From Streptomyces glomeratus (GTDB taxonomy: Bacteria > Actinomycetota > Actinomycetes > Streptomycetales > Streptomycetaceae), in NCBI RefSeq assembly GCF_021462825.1, contig NZ_JAKEEB010000005.1:250501-314500 (forward strand): a DNA stretch of 64,000 bases, given 5' to 3'. The position numbers and the translations under genes are program-made. Each line of letters opens with the position of its first letter. Position 1 is the first letter of the stretch. The notes under the pieces are model-generated. The model saw only the letters and a program-made list of their open reading frames with translations. It did not search any database and had not been told where the DNA came from. Of the stretch, positions 47,793 to 56,899 are shown piece by piece.

Positions 47793-48542
47793 TCAGCCTC
47801 GGCGCAAGGCCGGGTGGTCCGCCACCACCGTGCAGCTGCCCGGGGCGATCTCCGTGAAGCCCGCGTCCCGCACCAGTGGCAGGCCGGACGTGGTCAGTTC
47901 GGACCAGAGGGGCGGGGGTGCCGTGTGGACCCGGAGCGTGAAGCCGGTCTCGCGCCAGGCCGCGCGTTCGTCGTCCGGCAGGGCCCACCAGGCGAGGTGC
48001 GCGCCATGACCGGCCTGGGCCATCGCCTTGCCCGCGGACATCTCCAGCTCGGGGTTCAACCACAGCACCGGCGTCGACGGGTCGGGGTCGAGCGGCGGTT
48101 CCGGGTCCTCCAGGTCCGTGCCCGAGACCTGGAGCCGGGCCAGGTCCTTGGGCCAGCCGTCCAGCGGGACGGGCGGGAAGACCCGTACCTCCGCAGACTT
48201 GCCGGTGACAGTGATGCCGGGCAGCGCCTCCGCCCGGCGCCACTCCGCCCCACGCGCCCGGCGCACCACCTTGCGGATCCGCGCGTCCTGCCAGTCGCGC
48301 ATCGCCCGGGCCCACTCTCCCTCGCCCAGCGAGCGCTCGTCGCTGAGGATCATGAGCACGGCACGCGCCGCGGTCTCCAGCGCGTCCGTACGCGCCGGAG
48401 GAGCCGCCCGCTCGATGCGCACCACCAGCGGCAGGACGAACTGCGGCGCCTCGTCGCGTGTGGTGCGCTCCGAGCGGAAGGGGCTGTCCTGACCGTCGTG
48501 CGGGGAGTCCGCCGAGGCTGCGGGGGTCTGGTCACTGCTCAC
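47793..48542 (-). CDS. Pth2-type peptidyl-tRNA hydrolase-like protein with N-terminal extension
   Basis: A 249-residue protein. The C-terminal part (about 155-249) has the Pth2 signature NPELEMSAGKAMAQAGHGAH near residue 165 and ends with TVVADHPALRRG; Pth2 frees tRNA from stalled peptidyl-tRNA. The N-terminal 150 residues hold an acidic start and an extra alpha/beta domain with RIERAAPPARTDALETAARAV near 43 that is not part of classical Pth2. It is either a fused accessory domain or an actinobacterial variant. GTG 48542 is used as start. Confidence 0.75.
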   Translation of the reverse strand: MSSDQTPAASADSPHDGQDSPFRSERTTRDEAPQFVLPLVVRIERAAPPARTDALETAARAVLMILSDERSLGEGEWARAMRDWQDARIRKVVRRARGAEWRRAEALPGITVTGKSAEVRVFPPVPLDGWPKDLARLQVSGTDLEDPEPPLDPDPSTPVLWLNPELEMSAGKAMAQAGHGAHLAWWALPDDERAAWRETGFTLRVHTAPPPLWSELTTSGLPLVRDAGFTEIAPGSCTVVADHPALRRG

Positions 48543-48596
48543 GACGCCCAGTGTGCCAGGCCGAAGATCGGGTCATCGGCGCGGTCGCCGGGGGCG

Positions 48597-48782
48597 TCAG
48601 CCGGAGCAGGCCGTGCGTTGTGCCTCCTGCCATGTGCAGACCGGACAGAGCGTGATCCCCTTGTACGACTCCGGATACTCGGTCGGCTTCCGGCACAGCA
48701 CGCACTCGGCGAACGGCGGGCCGTCCGCCGTGGGCGCCGGGGTCACTGCCGGCGCCGCCTCCGTATCGGAGTAGTCGCTCAT
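48597..48782 (-). CDS. Small zinc-ribbon protein (two CxxC)
   Basis: A 61-residue protein with CVLCRKPTEYPESYKGI and CPVCTW (Cys 27, 30 and 46, 49), the four-Cys pattern of a zinc ribbon, after an acidic flexible start. A further Cys lies near the end. Conserved spacing and codon use support it as a real gene. It lies between the deacetylase and Pth2-like genes, all on the minus strand. Function unknown; nucleic acid or protein binding is possible. Confidence 0.7.
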   Translation of the reverse strand: MSDYSDTEAAPAVTPAPTADGPPFAECVLCRKPTEYPESYKGITLCPVCTWQEAQRTACSG

Positions 48783-48812
48783 GCCTTCAGCGTAAGCGCA
48801 GCCGACCAGGGC

Positions 48813-49652
48813 CTAGCCGCCTCCGCCCGACGCCCCCATCAGCTCGGAGACCTTCACCAACCGGTAGCCCTGCCTGCGCAGCTCGGGCACCAGCGCCCGC
48901 ACCGCCGGCTCGGTCACCGGCGCCGCGCTCCGGGTGCAGTGCATGACGACCACGGAACCGGGCCGCACCCCTCGCAGCACCTGCCGCGCCACCGCGTCCG
49001 GGTCCGTCGCGAACGCGTCCCCGCTGACCACGTCCCACTGGACCACGGTGACACCGAGCGGACCGAGCGCGCGCAGGGCCCGGTTGTCGTAGCAGCCGCC
49101 GGGGAAACGGAAGTACGGCATCGGGTGGGCGACCCCCGCATTGCGGATCGCGGTGAAGCCGCGCTCCACGTCCGAGCGCATCCGCGACTCGGGCAGCACC
49201 GGCAGCCCGTAGCAGCCGTCGGTGAAGGAGTAGTGGCTGTAGGAGTGGTTGGCGACCTCGAAGAGCGGGTCCTGGCCGATGCCCCGGGCTTCCTCGGGGT
49301 ACTGGTCGGCCCACCGGCCCGTCATGAACACGGTGGCCGGCACCTTCAACTCGCGCAGCGCGTCGATCAGCTCGGGATTGTCGAAGCGCTCACCGTCCGC
49401 CGCCCGCGGCCCCTCGTCGGCGGTCATGTCCGCGTCGAAGGTGAGGGCGATGGTCTTCTTCTGTGTCCGTGCGCTCTTGAAGACGGGCATCAGGCCGCCG
49501 GAACCGGGAGTGAGTGCCGCCTCCCCCGAGGCCGACGCCGAGGACCGCGCCGAGCGCTGCTCGGGGCCCCGCGGAGCGTTCGGGGCTCCGCAGGCGGCGA
49601 AGACGGCGCAGGCCACGCACACGGCGGCGATGCGTCGTACCAGAAAGATCAC
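48813..49652 (-). CDS. Polysaccharide deacetylase (NodB domain) lipoprotein
   Basis: A 279-residue lipoprotein. The short signal ends FAAC with Cys21, then about 40 flexible residues. The NodB (CE4) domain shows motif 1 TFDADMTADEG near 70, motif 2 HSYSHYS near 135, motif 3 YFRFPGGCYD near 179, motif 4 WDVVSGDAF near 202 and motif 5 VVMHCTR near 232. All metal and catalytic residues seem present. It removes N- or O-acetyl groups from peptidoglycan or another surface glycan. GTG 49652 gives a compact signal peptide; TACGTT 6 bp upstream suggests a leaderless mRNA. Confidence 0.85.
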   Translation of the reverse strand: MIFLVRRIAAVCVACAVFAACGAPNAPRGPEQRSARSSASASGEAALTPGSGGLMPVFKSARTQKKTIALTFDADMTADEGPRAADGERFDNPELIDALRELKVPATVFMTGRWADQYPEEARGIGQDPLFEVANHSYSHYSFTDGCYGLPVLPESRMRSDVERGFTAIRNAGVAHPMPYFRFPGGCYDNRALRALGPLGVTVVQWDVVSGDAFATDPDAVARQVLRGVRPGSVVVMHCTRSAAPVTEPAVRALVPELRRQGYRLVKVSELMGASGGGG

Positions 49653-49801
49653 CGCACCAACGTATGGGCGGACCTGCGATGCCACGGCCATCGCGGCGGT
49701 GCGCCGGGCCGGCACACCGGTGAAGTCACCCGCCCGGCCGCCGCCACGTCGGCCGCCCCCGGCCCTGCCCCGGTCCCTGCCTCCGGTCGTTCGGCCGTCC
49801 T

Positions 49802-50665
49802 TCAGCCCTCGCGCAGCAGGCGCTGCCTGCACTCCCGGACGTCGAAGCCCGCCTTCGGGTAGCGGGGATCCAGTTCCCGGAGGTGTTCGAGCAGCAGACT
49901 GCTCACGGCCCAGTCGCGGTACCACTTGTGGTCGGCGGGGATCAGGTACCAGGGAGCAGCGGACGTGGCGCAGCGGCTAAAGGCGGTCTCGTACGCCTGC
50001 CGGTAGGCCGGCCACCTGGCTCGTTCGTCCAGGTCGCCCGGGTCGAACTTCCAGTGCTTGTCCGGCTTGTCGAGGCGCTTCAGCAGCCGTCGGCATTGTT
50101 CTTCGCGGGACAGGTGGAGGAAGCACTTGACGAGCGTGACGCCGCTGTCGCTCAGGCGGTCCTCGAAGGCGTTGATCCGGCCGTAACGACGATCGATCTC
50201 GTCGTCCGAGGCATGCGAGTGCACCTTGGCGATCAGGACGTCCTCATAGTGCGAGCGGTCGAAGACCCCGATCTCGCCGGGCCGCGGCAGCGCCTTCTCG
50301 ACGCGCCAGAGAAAGTCGTGATGGCGCTCCTGCCGTGTGGGCGCCTTGAAGGCGTGGATGCGGCAGCCCGCCGGATTGAACCGGCCGATGACGTGTTTGA
50401 CCGTTCCGCCCTTGCCGCTGGCGTCCGGGCCCTGCAGGACCAGCAGGAGCCGACGGCGATCCCCGGCGGTCGCCGCCGCCCAGAGGCGTTCCTGAAGGTC
50501 GGCGAGGTCCTCGCCCATCCGGGCGGTCGCCGCGATGCCGGCGGCCTTGCCCCCGGGAGGGCTGCCGGGGGTCGCCGCGGCGTCGTACGCGGACAGGTCC
50601 ACGGGCTTGCCGACGGGGAGCCGGAGCAGCTCGCGCACCGGGTTGCTGTCTCGCCTGCGGGCCAT
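49802..50665 (-). CDS. Polyphosphate kinase 2 family protein
   Basis: A 287-residue PPK2 enzyme transferring phosphate between polyphosphate and nucleotides. Walker A GPDASGKGGTVK is near residue 83, Walker B FDRSHYEDVLIAKV near 139, and the lid RYGRINAFEDRL near 163. One PPK2 domain only. ATG 50665 follows GGAGGT by 7 nt. Whether it favours ADP, AMP or GDP cannot be read from the sequence. It stands 76 bp from the slipin gene on the same strand. Confidence 0.88.
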   Translation of the reverse strand: MARRRDSNPVRELLRLPVGKPVDLSAYDAAATPGSPPGGKAAGIAATARMGEDLADLQERLWAAATAGDRRRLLLVLQGPDASGKGGTVKHVIGRFNPAGCRIHAFKAPTRQERHHDFLWRVEKALPRPGEIGVFDRSHYEDVLIAKVHSHASDDEIDRRYGRINAFEDRLSDSGVTLVKCFLHLSREEQCRRLLKRLDKPDKHWKFDPGDLDERARWPAYRQAYETAFSRCATSAAPWYLIPADHKWYRDWAVSSLLLEHLRELDPRYPKAGFDVRECRQRLLREG

Positions 50666-50741
50666 GGGGCACCTCCTGTGCGCACCGGGTTCCCCGACGG
50701 CCCGCCGATGCGACAAGCGGTGCCACGTCACATCCTCACTG

Positions 50742-51809
50742 TCAGTCGTCGTGGGTGACCGAGGCGGGGGCACTCTGCCGGGTCGGCGGCGGCACGTCCT
50801 CAGGCGCGGGCTCCGCCCACAGCTCGGGAGGCGCCTCGCCCGAAGGAGTATGGGCGCCCTCGCCGACCGGGACCTGGGCGAGCCCGTGCAAAGGCGCCTC
50901 GGTGGCCTCTCCGGCAAGCTCCGGTGCCGCCTCCTCCCACGCCGTCGCTGCCGATGTGCCCGCGGCCGACTGCTCCGGCGCGTCGGAGGTCGCCGGGACC
51001 GGCGTGTCCGGTGCGGACCGTGTCCCGCCCTGTCCCGCCGCACCCTCGGGCTGCCCCGACCGCTCCAGGAACCGCAGCAATTCGACCGGGAACGGCAGGA
51101 CCAGCGTGGAGTTCTTCTCCGCCGCGACGGCCACGACGGTCTGCAGCAGGCGCAGCTGGAGCGCGGCGGGCTGCTGGGACATCACCCCGGCGGCCTCCGC
51201 CAGCTTCTTCGACGCCTGGAGCTCCGCGTCCGCGTTGATGACGCGGGCCCGGCGCTCGCGGTCCGCCTCCGCCTGGCGGGCCATCGACCGCTTCATCGTG
51301 TCGGGCAGCGACACGTCCTTGATCTCGACCCGGTCGATCTGCACGCCCCAGCCCACGGCGGGACTGTCGATCATCAGCTCCAGGCCCTGGTTCAGCTTCT
51401 CCCGGTTGGACAGCAGGTCGTCGAGATCGCTCTTGCCGATGATCGAGCGCAGCGAGGTCTGCGCCATCTGCGAGACCGCGAACCGGTAGTCCTCGACCTG
51501 GATGAGCGCGTTGGCCGCGTCGATCACCTTGAAGTAGACGACGGCGTCCACGCGCACCGTCACGTTGTCGCGTGTGATGCCCTCCTGCGCCGGGATCGGC
51601 AGGGTCACGATCTGCATGTTGACCTTCTGCAGCCGGTCGACGAAGGGAACGATCACGGTGAAACCCGGTGGCCTCGGCGAGCCGAGGAGCCGTCCGAAGC
51701 GGAACACGACCCCACGCTCGTACTGCTTCACCACCCGGGCCGCCGCGGACACGTACACAAGCCCCACGGCGCCGAGGCCCACCAGGGCACCCACCACCTC
51801 AGAGAGCAT
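50742..51809 (-). CDS. Slipin/SPFH (stomatin-like) membrane protein
   Basis: A 355-residue protein. One N-terminal membrane segment (about 3-24) is followed by an SPFH/band-7 domain (25-185) with YERGVVFRFGRL near 30 and the GWGVQIDRVEIKDVSLP signature near 155. A coiled coil (185-215) and a Pro/Ala/Glu-rich tail of about 110 residues follow. It probably oligomerises into membrane rafts and works with NfeD-type proteases. No NfeD gene is next to it. ATG 51809 follows GAGGAGG. Confidence 0.88.
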   Translation of the reverse strand: MLSEVVGALVGLGAVGLVYVSAAARVVKQYERGVVFRFGRLLGSPRPPGFTVIVPFVDRLQKVNMQIVTLPIPAQEGITRDNVTVRVDAVVYFKVIDAANALIQVEDYRFAVSQMAQTSLRSIIGKSDLDDLLSNREKLNQGLELMIDSPAVGWGVQIDRVEIKDVSLPDTMKRSMARQAEADRERRARVINADAELQASKKLAEAAGVMSQQPAALQLRLLQTVVAVAAEKNSTLVLPFPVELLRFLERSGQPEGAAGQGGTRSAPDTPVPATSDAPEQSAAGTSAATAWEEAAPELAGEATEAPLHGLAQVPVGEGAHTPSGEAPPELWAEPAPEDVPPPTRQSAPASVTHDD

Positions 51810-51898
51810 GACGACCTCCTCACCGAGAGGTCAGGTGTATCCGGTACATCCGGTACATCTGCACTTGCCACGATAATTCCGCCGAGGCCGCATGAGCG

Positions 51899-51929
51899 AG
51901 GGCCCGCCGGTACGGCGCCGGCGGGCCCT
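51899..51929. terminator. Terminator after the SulP gene
   Basis: Perfect 12-bp arms AGGGCCCGCCGG (51899-51910) and 51918-51929 with a 7-nt loop, 29 bp after the SulP stop on the minus strand. Confidence 0.8.
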
Positions 51930-51957
51930 TGTGCCGGGGCCGAGCGGCCCCGGAGCG

Positions 51958-53427
51958 TCAGCCGCCGGACGTCATCCGCACCGGTTCCGTCCCGGCCGCG
52001 CTGTGCCGTTCCGCCCAGTTCTCCAGGGCCGTACGGCAGGCGTGGTCCAGGTGGTGCAGACCGGTCAGGTCGAGCTCCACCGGCCGGTCCTGCGGCAGTG
52101 CCTCAAGGCTCTCGAGGATCTTCGGCAGCCGCAGGAACGTCGCGTTGCCCGACAGATACGCCTGCACCGGTCCGGCTCCCTTGTCGATGACCTCGAGTCG
52201 GGCGTGCGAGGCCTCCCACGCCGTCTTCACCACGGCCAGGGCGAGCCCGATGAGCACGCCCTCGAACATGCTGATCGTCACGATGGACACCGCGGTGACC
52301 AGCAGTATCAGCGCCTCGCCCCGGTGCTCGCGCCACAGCGCCACGAGCGCCCGCAGGGGGACGAGCTTGGCCCCGGAGTACACGAGGACGCCGGCGAGCG
52401 CGGGTACCGGTATGTATGCCAGTGCGGACGGCAGCAGCGCGGCGAACAGCAGCAGCCACACGCCGTGCAGCACCCGCGACGCCTTGGTGCGGGCGCCGGC
52501 CTGGACATTGGCCGCGCTGCGCACGATCACCGCGGTCATCGGCAGCGCGCCCAGCAGCCCGCACACGGTGTTGCCGGCGCCCTGCGCCATCAGCTCCTTG
52601 TTGTACTCGGTGCGCGGACCGTCGTGGAGGCGGTCCACGGCGGCGGCGCTGAAGAGGGACTCGGCGGAGGCGATCAGCGCGAACGCGACGATCGTGCCGA
52701 GCAGGCCCAGGTCCGCCAGTTCGCCGTAGGCGCTCGGGGAGGGCGGCTGGATCGAGCCCAGCAGCCCCTTCACCTCGACCGTGGCCACCGGCAGGCCGAG
52801 GAGCACGGCGACGAGGGTGGCGACGCCGACCGCCGCGAGCGGACCGGGCAGCGTGCGCACCGCGCGCGGCATGTGCTTCCACAGCACGAGGACGGCGATG
52901 GTGCCCGTGCCGACTGCCAGGGAGGCCGGCGCACGGGTGCTCGAGATCGCGTCGAGGAGCGCCCCGGGCAGTGCGGCTATCTTGCCCAGGCCCGAGGCCG
53001 GGGCCTTCGCCCCGATCAGGGAGTAGAGCTGTCCGGCGATCAGCACCAGGCCGATGCCGGCCAGCATGCCCTCCACGACGGAGACCGAGATGGCGCGGAA
53101 CCAGCGCCCCAGCTTCAGCGCGCCCATGGCGAGCTGGAGCACACCGGTGGCCAGCACGATCACGCCGAGCATCGGCAGTCCGAACTCCCGCACCGCTTCC
53201 AAGACCAGCACGGTCAGCCCGGCCGCCGGCCCGGAGACCTGGAGGCTGCTGCCGCGCAGCATCCCGGTGACGATGCCTCCCACGATGCCGGTGACCAGGC
53301 CGAGTTCGGCCGGCACACCGGAGGCGACGGCCACGCCCACGCACAGCGGGAGCGCGACCAGGAAGACGACGAGGGAGGCGGCGAAGTCCTGCCTGAGAAA
53401 AGGGAACTTGGTCATCGGGCCGCTCAC
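51958..53427 (-). CDS. SulP family anion transporter (bicarbonate candidate)
   Basis: A 489-residue SulP protein of ten to fourteen helices. It has FLVALPLCVGVAVASGVP near residue 23, the LRGSSLQVSGPAAG motif near 57, and a C-terminal STAS-like domain (about 400-485) with PVELDLTGLHHLDHAC near 455. Its GTG 53427 overlaps the carbonic-anhydrase stop (GTGA), so the two are translated together. That pairing points to bicarbonate as substrate, although sulfate is possible for the family. ATG 53415 is an alternative start. Confidence 0.85.
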   Translation of the reverse strand: MSGPMTKFPFLRQDFAASLVVFLVALPLCVGVAVASGVPAELGLVTGIVGGIVTGMLRGSSLQVSGPAAGLTVLVLEAVREFGLPMLGVIVLATGVLQLAMGALKLGRWFRAISVSVVEGMLAGIGLVLIAGQLYSLIGAKAPASGLGKIAALPGALLDAISSTRAPASLAVGTGTIAVLVLWKHMPRAVRTLPGPLAAVGVATLVAVLLGLPVATVEVKGLLGSIQPPSPSAYGELADLGLLGTIVAFALIASAESLFSAAAVDRLHDGPRTEYNKELMAQGAGNTVCGLLGALPMTAVIVRSAANVQAGARTKASRVLHGVWLLLFAALLPSALAYIPVPALAGVLVYSGAKLVPLRALVALWREHRGEALILLVTAVSIVTISMFEGVLIGLALAVVKTAWEASHARLEVIDKGAGPVQAYLSGNATFLRLPKILESLEALPQDRPVELDLTGLHHLDHACRTALENWAERHSAAGTEPVRMTSGG

Positions 53428-54005
53428 AGGGCTTCGAAGGTGTCGGTGGCGGTGCGGTGTTCGCGTACGGCTCCGGTGTGCACCTCGTAGTACCAGCCGT
53501 GCAGGCGCAGTCGGCCCGTCGCCAGGCGCTGTTCGACGCACGGGTAGGACCGCAGGCGCAGCAACTGCGCGAGCACATGGTTCTGTACGGCGTCCGCGAC
53601 CGCCGGGTCGTCCGCGTCGGCCGCCCGGGGCTCGGGCGCGGCGTGCGCGAGCCAGTCGCGCACGGCCGGGACGGCGGTCAGGTCGTCGCCGCGCACCAGA
53701 GCGCCGACGGCACCGCAGTGCGAGTGGCCGCAGACGACGACGTCCCTGACGCCGAGCACCTCCACGGCGTACTCGACGGTGGCCGCCTCGCTGGTGGGGA
53801 GCTCGGAGGTGTACGGGGGCACGATGTTGCCCGCGGTGCGCAGTTCGAACAGTTCACCGGGCCGGGCTCCGGTGATCAGGGCGGGCACGACCCGGGAGTC
53901 GGAGCAGGTGATGAACAGGACCTGCGGGGACTGGCCCTCGGCCAGCCGGGCGAACTTCTCCGGGCGCTGTCCGTGCGCACGGGCGTGATCGATGAGGGGC
54001 TGCAT
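53424..54005 (-). CDS. Beta-carbonic anhydrase
   Basis: A 193-residue beta-class enzyme that interconverts CO2 and bicarbonate. Zinc ligands are in TCSDSRVVP (Cys34, with Asp36 and Arg38) and in CGHSHCGAV (His and Cys near 93-96). The length is typical. The start is ATG 54005. The SulP gene overlaps its 3' end by four bases, so the pair likely balances bicarbonate transport and supply. Confidence 0.93.
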   Translation of the reverse strand: MQPLIDHARAHGQRPEKFARLAEGQSPQVLFITCSDSRVVPALITGARPGELFELRTAGNIVPPYTSELPTSEAATVEYAVEVLGVRDVVVCGHSHCGAVGALVRGDDLTAVPAVRDWLAHAAPEPRAADADDPAVADAVQNHVLAQLLRLRSYPCVEQRLATGRLRLHGWYYEVHTGAVREHRTATDTFEAL

Positions 54006-54154
54006 TGTCAGTTCCTCCTGGCGCGCTTCGTTCGACGCGTCGGTGTACGAGAACGTGGCATATGCGGGTACGGCGACATGGCCCCACGTCGACGCGCTCG
54101 GCCAACGTGGCGTGGTGAGGGGAGGGCGGTGTCAGTCCGTACCGGACGGGTGGC

Positions 54155-54553
54155 TCAGCAGCGGAACACCTGGAGTGCCGCTTCGGTGTGAGCGGTCGAG
54201 GGTCTGGATATGTGCGGCGAGGCGGGCCGGACGGCCGCCGCCGGTCCGGCCGGGGAGTCGTCGTACGCCGACGGCGTCGGCGCCCCCGGGAGGGGGCCCG
54301 CGGCCGTGCGATGGCGGTCGCGGGTGCGCAGCGGGCCGGTGCGACCCGCCGGATGGCCGATCCCGCCGCAGGTGACGGCCTCGTCCGCGTCGTCCGCGCG
54401 CTTGCTCGTGACCGGCTCCGGGGAGCCGGCGGCGGTCGCATGGGTCCGGGACGCGGAGGTGAAGGAGGTGGTGGTGGGCGCACAGAGCTGCAGGGCCAGC
54501 AGGACGGCGGACAGGGCCGTCAGCACCCATCGGACCGTCGTGCCGCGAACCAT
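54155..54553 (-). CDS. Secreted/membrane-anchored small protein, unknown
   Basis: A 132-residue protein. Residues 5-28 are a hydrophobic segment (WVLTALSAVLLALQLCAP), a signal or anchor. The rest is Pro/Ala/Arg-rich and low in predicted structure, with a Cys near 61 and one near the end. ATG 54553 follows a strong GGGGAGGGGGG site. No relative is recognised. The bias to Pro/Ala weakens the case a little, but the ribosome site and signal support translation. Confidence 0.55.
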   Translation of the reverse strand: MVRGTTVRWVLTALSAVLLALQLCAPTTTSFTSASRTHATAAGSPEPVTSKRADDADEAVTCGGIGHPAGRTGPLRTRDRHRTAAGPLPGAPTPSAYDDSPAGPAAAVRPASPHISRPSTAHTEAALQVFRC

Positions 54554-54592
54554 GCGCCCCCCTCCCCGCCACGTGCGTCCGTCACGGATGTC

Positions 54593-54635
54593 TTGACCAA
54601 CACATTAACCGGGGCCGGTTCGTTTGCAGGGTCAA
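54593..54635. promoter_or_regulatory. Nested inverted repeats between zapE and the small secreted gene
   Basis: TTGACC (54593-54598) and GGTCAA (54630-54635) flank AACCGG-GG-CCGGTT (54607-54620). This is a likely operator or promoter region for the gene at 54553. Confidence 0.45.
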
Positions 54636-54719
54636 CTTCGCGTATCAGGTAAAGGAGAGCCCAAAAACCGAGGTGAGGATGGCCGGAACGCGCCGGTGGC
54701 GCACAACCGTTTGGGACTG

Positions 54720-55826
54720 TTACGCCTTCACAAGACCCTTTGCGTCACGGGCGAGGGCGGTGAGGCGGGAGATCGCCCGGAAGTACTTCTTGCGGTAGCC
54801 GCCCCTCAGCATGTCCTCGCTGAACAGCTGGTCGAACGGCAGTCCGGAGGCGAGTACCGGCACCTCCCGGTCGTAGAGCCGGTCCGCGAGCACGACCAGC
54901 CGCAGCGCCGTCGACTGGTCCGGCACCGGCTGGACGTCGGTCAGGCATACCGCCTTCACCCCGTCCGTCAGCGCGCCGTAGCGGCTCGGGTGGACGCGGG
55001 CGAGGTGCTCCAGCAGGTCCGGGAATGCGTCGAGCGAGGCACCCTCGGTGGCGTACGCCGTCTTGCCGACCTGCTCGTCGGTGAAGGGCGCCGGGGCCTC
55101 GGGCAGGCCGCGGTGCCGGTAGTCCTCGCCGTCGATGCGCAGCGTGCGGAAGTGCGCGGACAGGCCCTGGATCTCACGCAGGAAGTCGGCGGCGGCGAAC
55201 CGGCCCTCGCCGAGCTTGCCCGGCAGGGTGTTGGAGGTCGCCGCGAGCGCGACGCCCGCCTCCACGAGCTTGCCGAGCAGGGTGGAGACCAGGACGGTGT
55301 CGCCGGGGTCGTCGAGTTCGAATTCGTCGATGCACAGCAGACGGTGCCCGGAGAGCGTGCGGACGGTCTCCTGGAAGCCGAGCGCGCCGACCAGGTTGGT
55401 CAGCTCAACGAAGGTGCCGAAGGCCTTGAGGGCGGGCTCCGCCGGGGTCGCGTGCCACAGGGAGGCGAGCAGATGGGTCTTGCCGACGCCGTAACCGCCG
55501 TCGAGGTAGACGCCGCGGGGACCGGCCGGGACCTTCGGGGCCTTCGCCTTGCCGAAGCCGAAGCCGAGCAGCGAGCGCCTGGCGGGCGCGGACCGGGCAC
55601 CGCCGAGCCCCGTGGCGAAGCCTTCGAGGACGCGTACGGCCTCGATCTGGCTGGGCTGGTTCGGGTCCGGGATGTACGTCGAGAAGCGGACCGAGTCGAA
55701 GCGCGGTGGCGGCACCATCTCGGCGACGAGCCGGTCGGCGGGGACGTGCGGCTCGCGGGCGCACAGCGACAGCGGGGCCGCTTCGGCTATCGGTTCGATC
55801 CCGGTGGCGGCGGAGGATGAGGACAC
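54720..55826 (-). CDS. zapE: ZapE/AFG1-type ATPase
   Basis: A 368-residue P-loop ATPase of the AFG1/ZapE family. Walker A is in LDGGYGVGKTHLLASLWHA near residue 110, Walker B LLCIDEFELDD near 166, and sensor-1 ATSNTLPGKL near 196. ZapE acts on FtsZ rings in E. coli; mitochondrial AFG1 aids turnover of respiratory proteins. GTG 55826 follows TAGCAT by 8 nt with no clear ribosome site, so it may be leaderless. It is divergent from the RibD-C gene. Confidence 0.88.
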   Translation of the reverse strand: MSSSSAATGIEPIAEAAPLSLCAREPHVPADRLVAEMVPPPRFDSVRFSTYIPDPNQPSQIEAVRVLEGFATGLGGARSAPARRSLLGFGFGKAKAPKVPAGPRGVYLDGGYGVGKTHLLASLWHATPAEPALKAFGTFVELTNLVGALGFQETVRTLSGHRLLCIDEFELDDPGDTVLVSTLLGKLVEAGVALAATSNTLPGKLGEGRFAAADFLREIQGLSAHFRTLRIDGEDYRHRGLPEAPAPFTDEQVGKTAYATEGASLDAFPDLLEHLARVHPSRYGALTDGVKAVCLTDVQPVPDQSTALRLVVLADRLYDREVPVLASGLPFDQLFSEDMLRGGYRKKYFRAISRLTALARDAKGLVKA

Positions 55827-55863
55827 GGTTCCCCATGCTAAAGGCCGTGCCACACTGCACGTC

Positions 55864-56715
55864 ATGCGACGCCTGTTCCCTGTGACCGACGAAACAGCGG
55901 CCCGGCCGGCCGGCACGCCCTTCGGGGACGCCGAGGCCACGGGCGCCTCCCCGGAGGGCGGACGCCCCGCGGGAGACAGCGCCGACCGCGAGTGGAGCCT
56001 GCAGGAGCTGGCCGCCGTGTACGCCTACCCCGAGCCAGGTCCCGGCGCCCGGGAGCCCTGGCTGCGCGCCAACATGGTCTCCTCCCTCGACGGCGCCGCA
56101 CAGCACGAGGGGCGCTCCCAGCCCATCTCCGGCACCGCCGACATGCGGATCTTCGGCACGCTCCGGGGCCTCGCGGACGCCGTGCTCGTGGGTGCCGAGA
56201 CGGTGCGGCGCGAGGGCTACCGCCCGGCACGGGCGCGTGCCGCCTTCGCGGGCCTGCGGGAGGCGGCCGGACAGGCCCCCGCGCCCGCGATCGCCGTGGT
56301 CAGCGCGAGCCTCGACCTGGACTTCTCGTGGCCGCTGTTCACCTCGCCCCTGGTGCCCACGCTGGTGCTGACCGGCGCGGCGGCGGCGCCGGACCGGGTG
56401 GCCGCGGCCGAGAAGGCAGGCGCCCGCGTGGTGATCGCGGGGGACGGCATGGGCGTGGACCCCGACCGCGCCGTACGCGCCCTGGCGGATCTCGGCATGA
56501 CCCGGCTGCTGACCGAGGGCGGCCCGCGCCTGCTGGGACAGCTGATCACCGCGGGGGTTCTGGACGAGCTGTGCCTGACGGTCTCCCCGATGCTCACGGC
56601 GGGCGACGCGCAGCGGATCGCCGGGGGCCCCTCGGTCGCGGTGCCCAGGCGCTTCGAGCTGGTGTCGCTGCTGGAGGAGGAGGGGTTCCTCTTCAGCCGC
56701 TACCGCCGGCCCTGA
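55864..56715 (+). CDS. RibD C-terminal domain (pyrimidine reductase family) protein
   Basis: A 283-residue NAD(P)H-dependent reductase domain. NMVSSLDGAAQHEGRSQPIS near residue 70 and VLVGAETVRREGYRPA near 108 are the RibD-C/DHFR-like signature, and LTEGGPRLLGQL near 216 is the conserved loop. In riboflavin synthesis this domain reduces aminouracil phosphate, but here no deaminase domain or rib genes are near, so another substrate is possible. About 45 flexible residues precede the domain. CACACT 7 bp before ATG 55864 suggests a leaderless mRNA. Confidence 0.85.
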   Translation: MRRLFPVTDETAARPAGTPFGDAEATGASPEGGRPAGDSADREWSLQELAAVYAYPEPGPGAREPWLRANMVSSLDGAAQHEGRSQPISGTADMRIFGTLRGLADAVLVGAETVRREGYRPARARAAFAGLREAAGQAPAPAIAVVSASLDLDFSWPLFTSPLVPTLVLTGAAAAPDRVAAAEKAGARVVIAGDGMGVDPDRAVRALADLGMTRLLTEGGPRLLGQLITAGVLDELCLTVSPMLTAGDAQRIAGGPSVAVPRRFELVSLLEEEGFLFSRYRRP

Positions 56716-56899
56716 CGGGGTGGCGCCGGTCCCTTCGGCGCAAGGCCGGGCCCCTTCCGTTCGTTCTCCGGCAGGCACACTGGTGAGATCTTGCCAACCC
56801 CGTGCGGTCCCGGGGCAGGATGGTTTCCGCAGGGCCTTGACGGCCCGCGGACGACAGAGGCCCCCGGCGGGGCCCTCGGAGGAGGAAGGGGCGCCTGCC

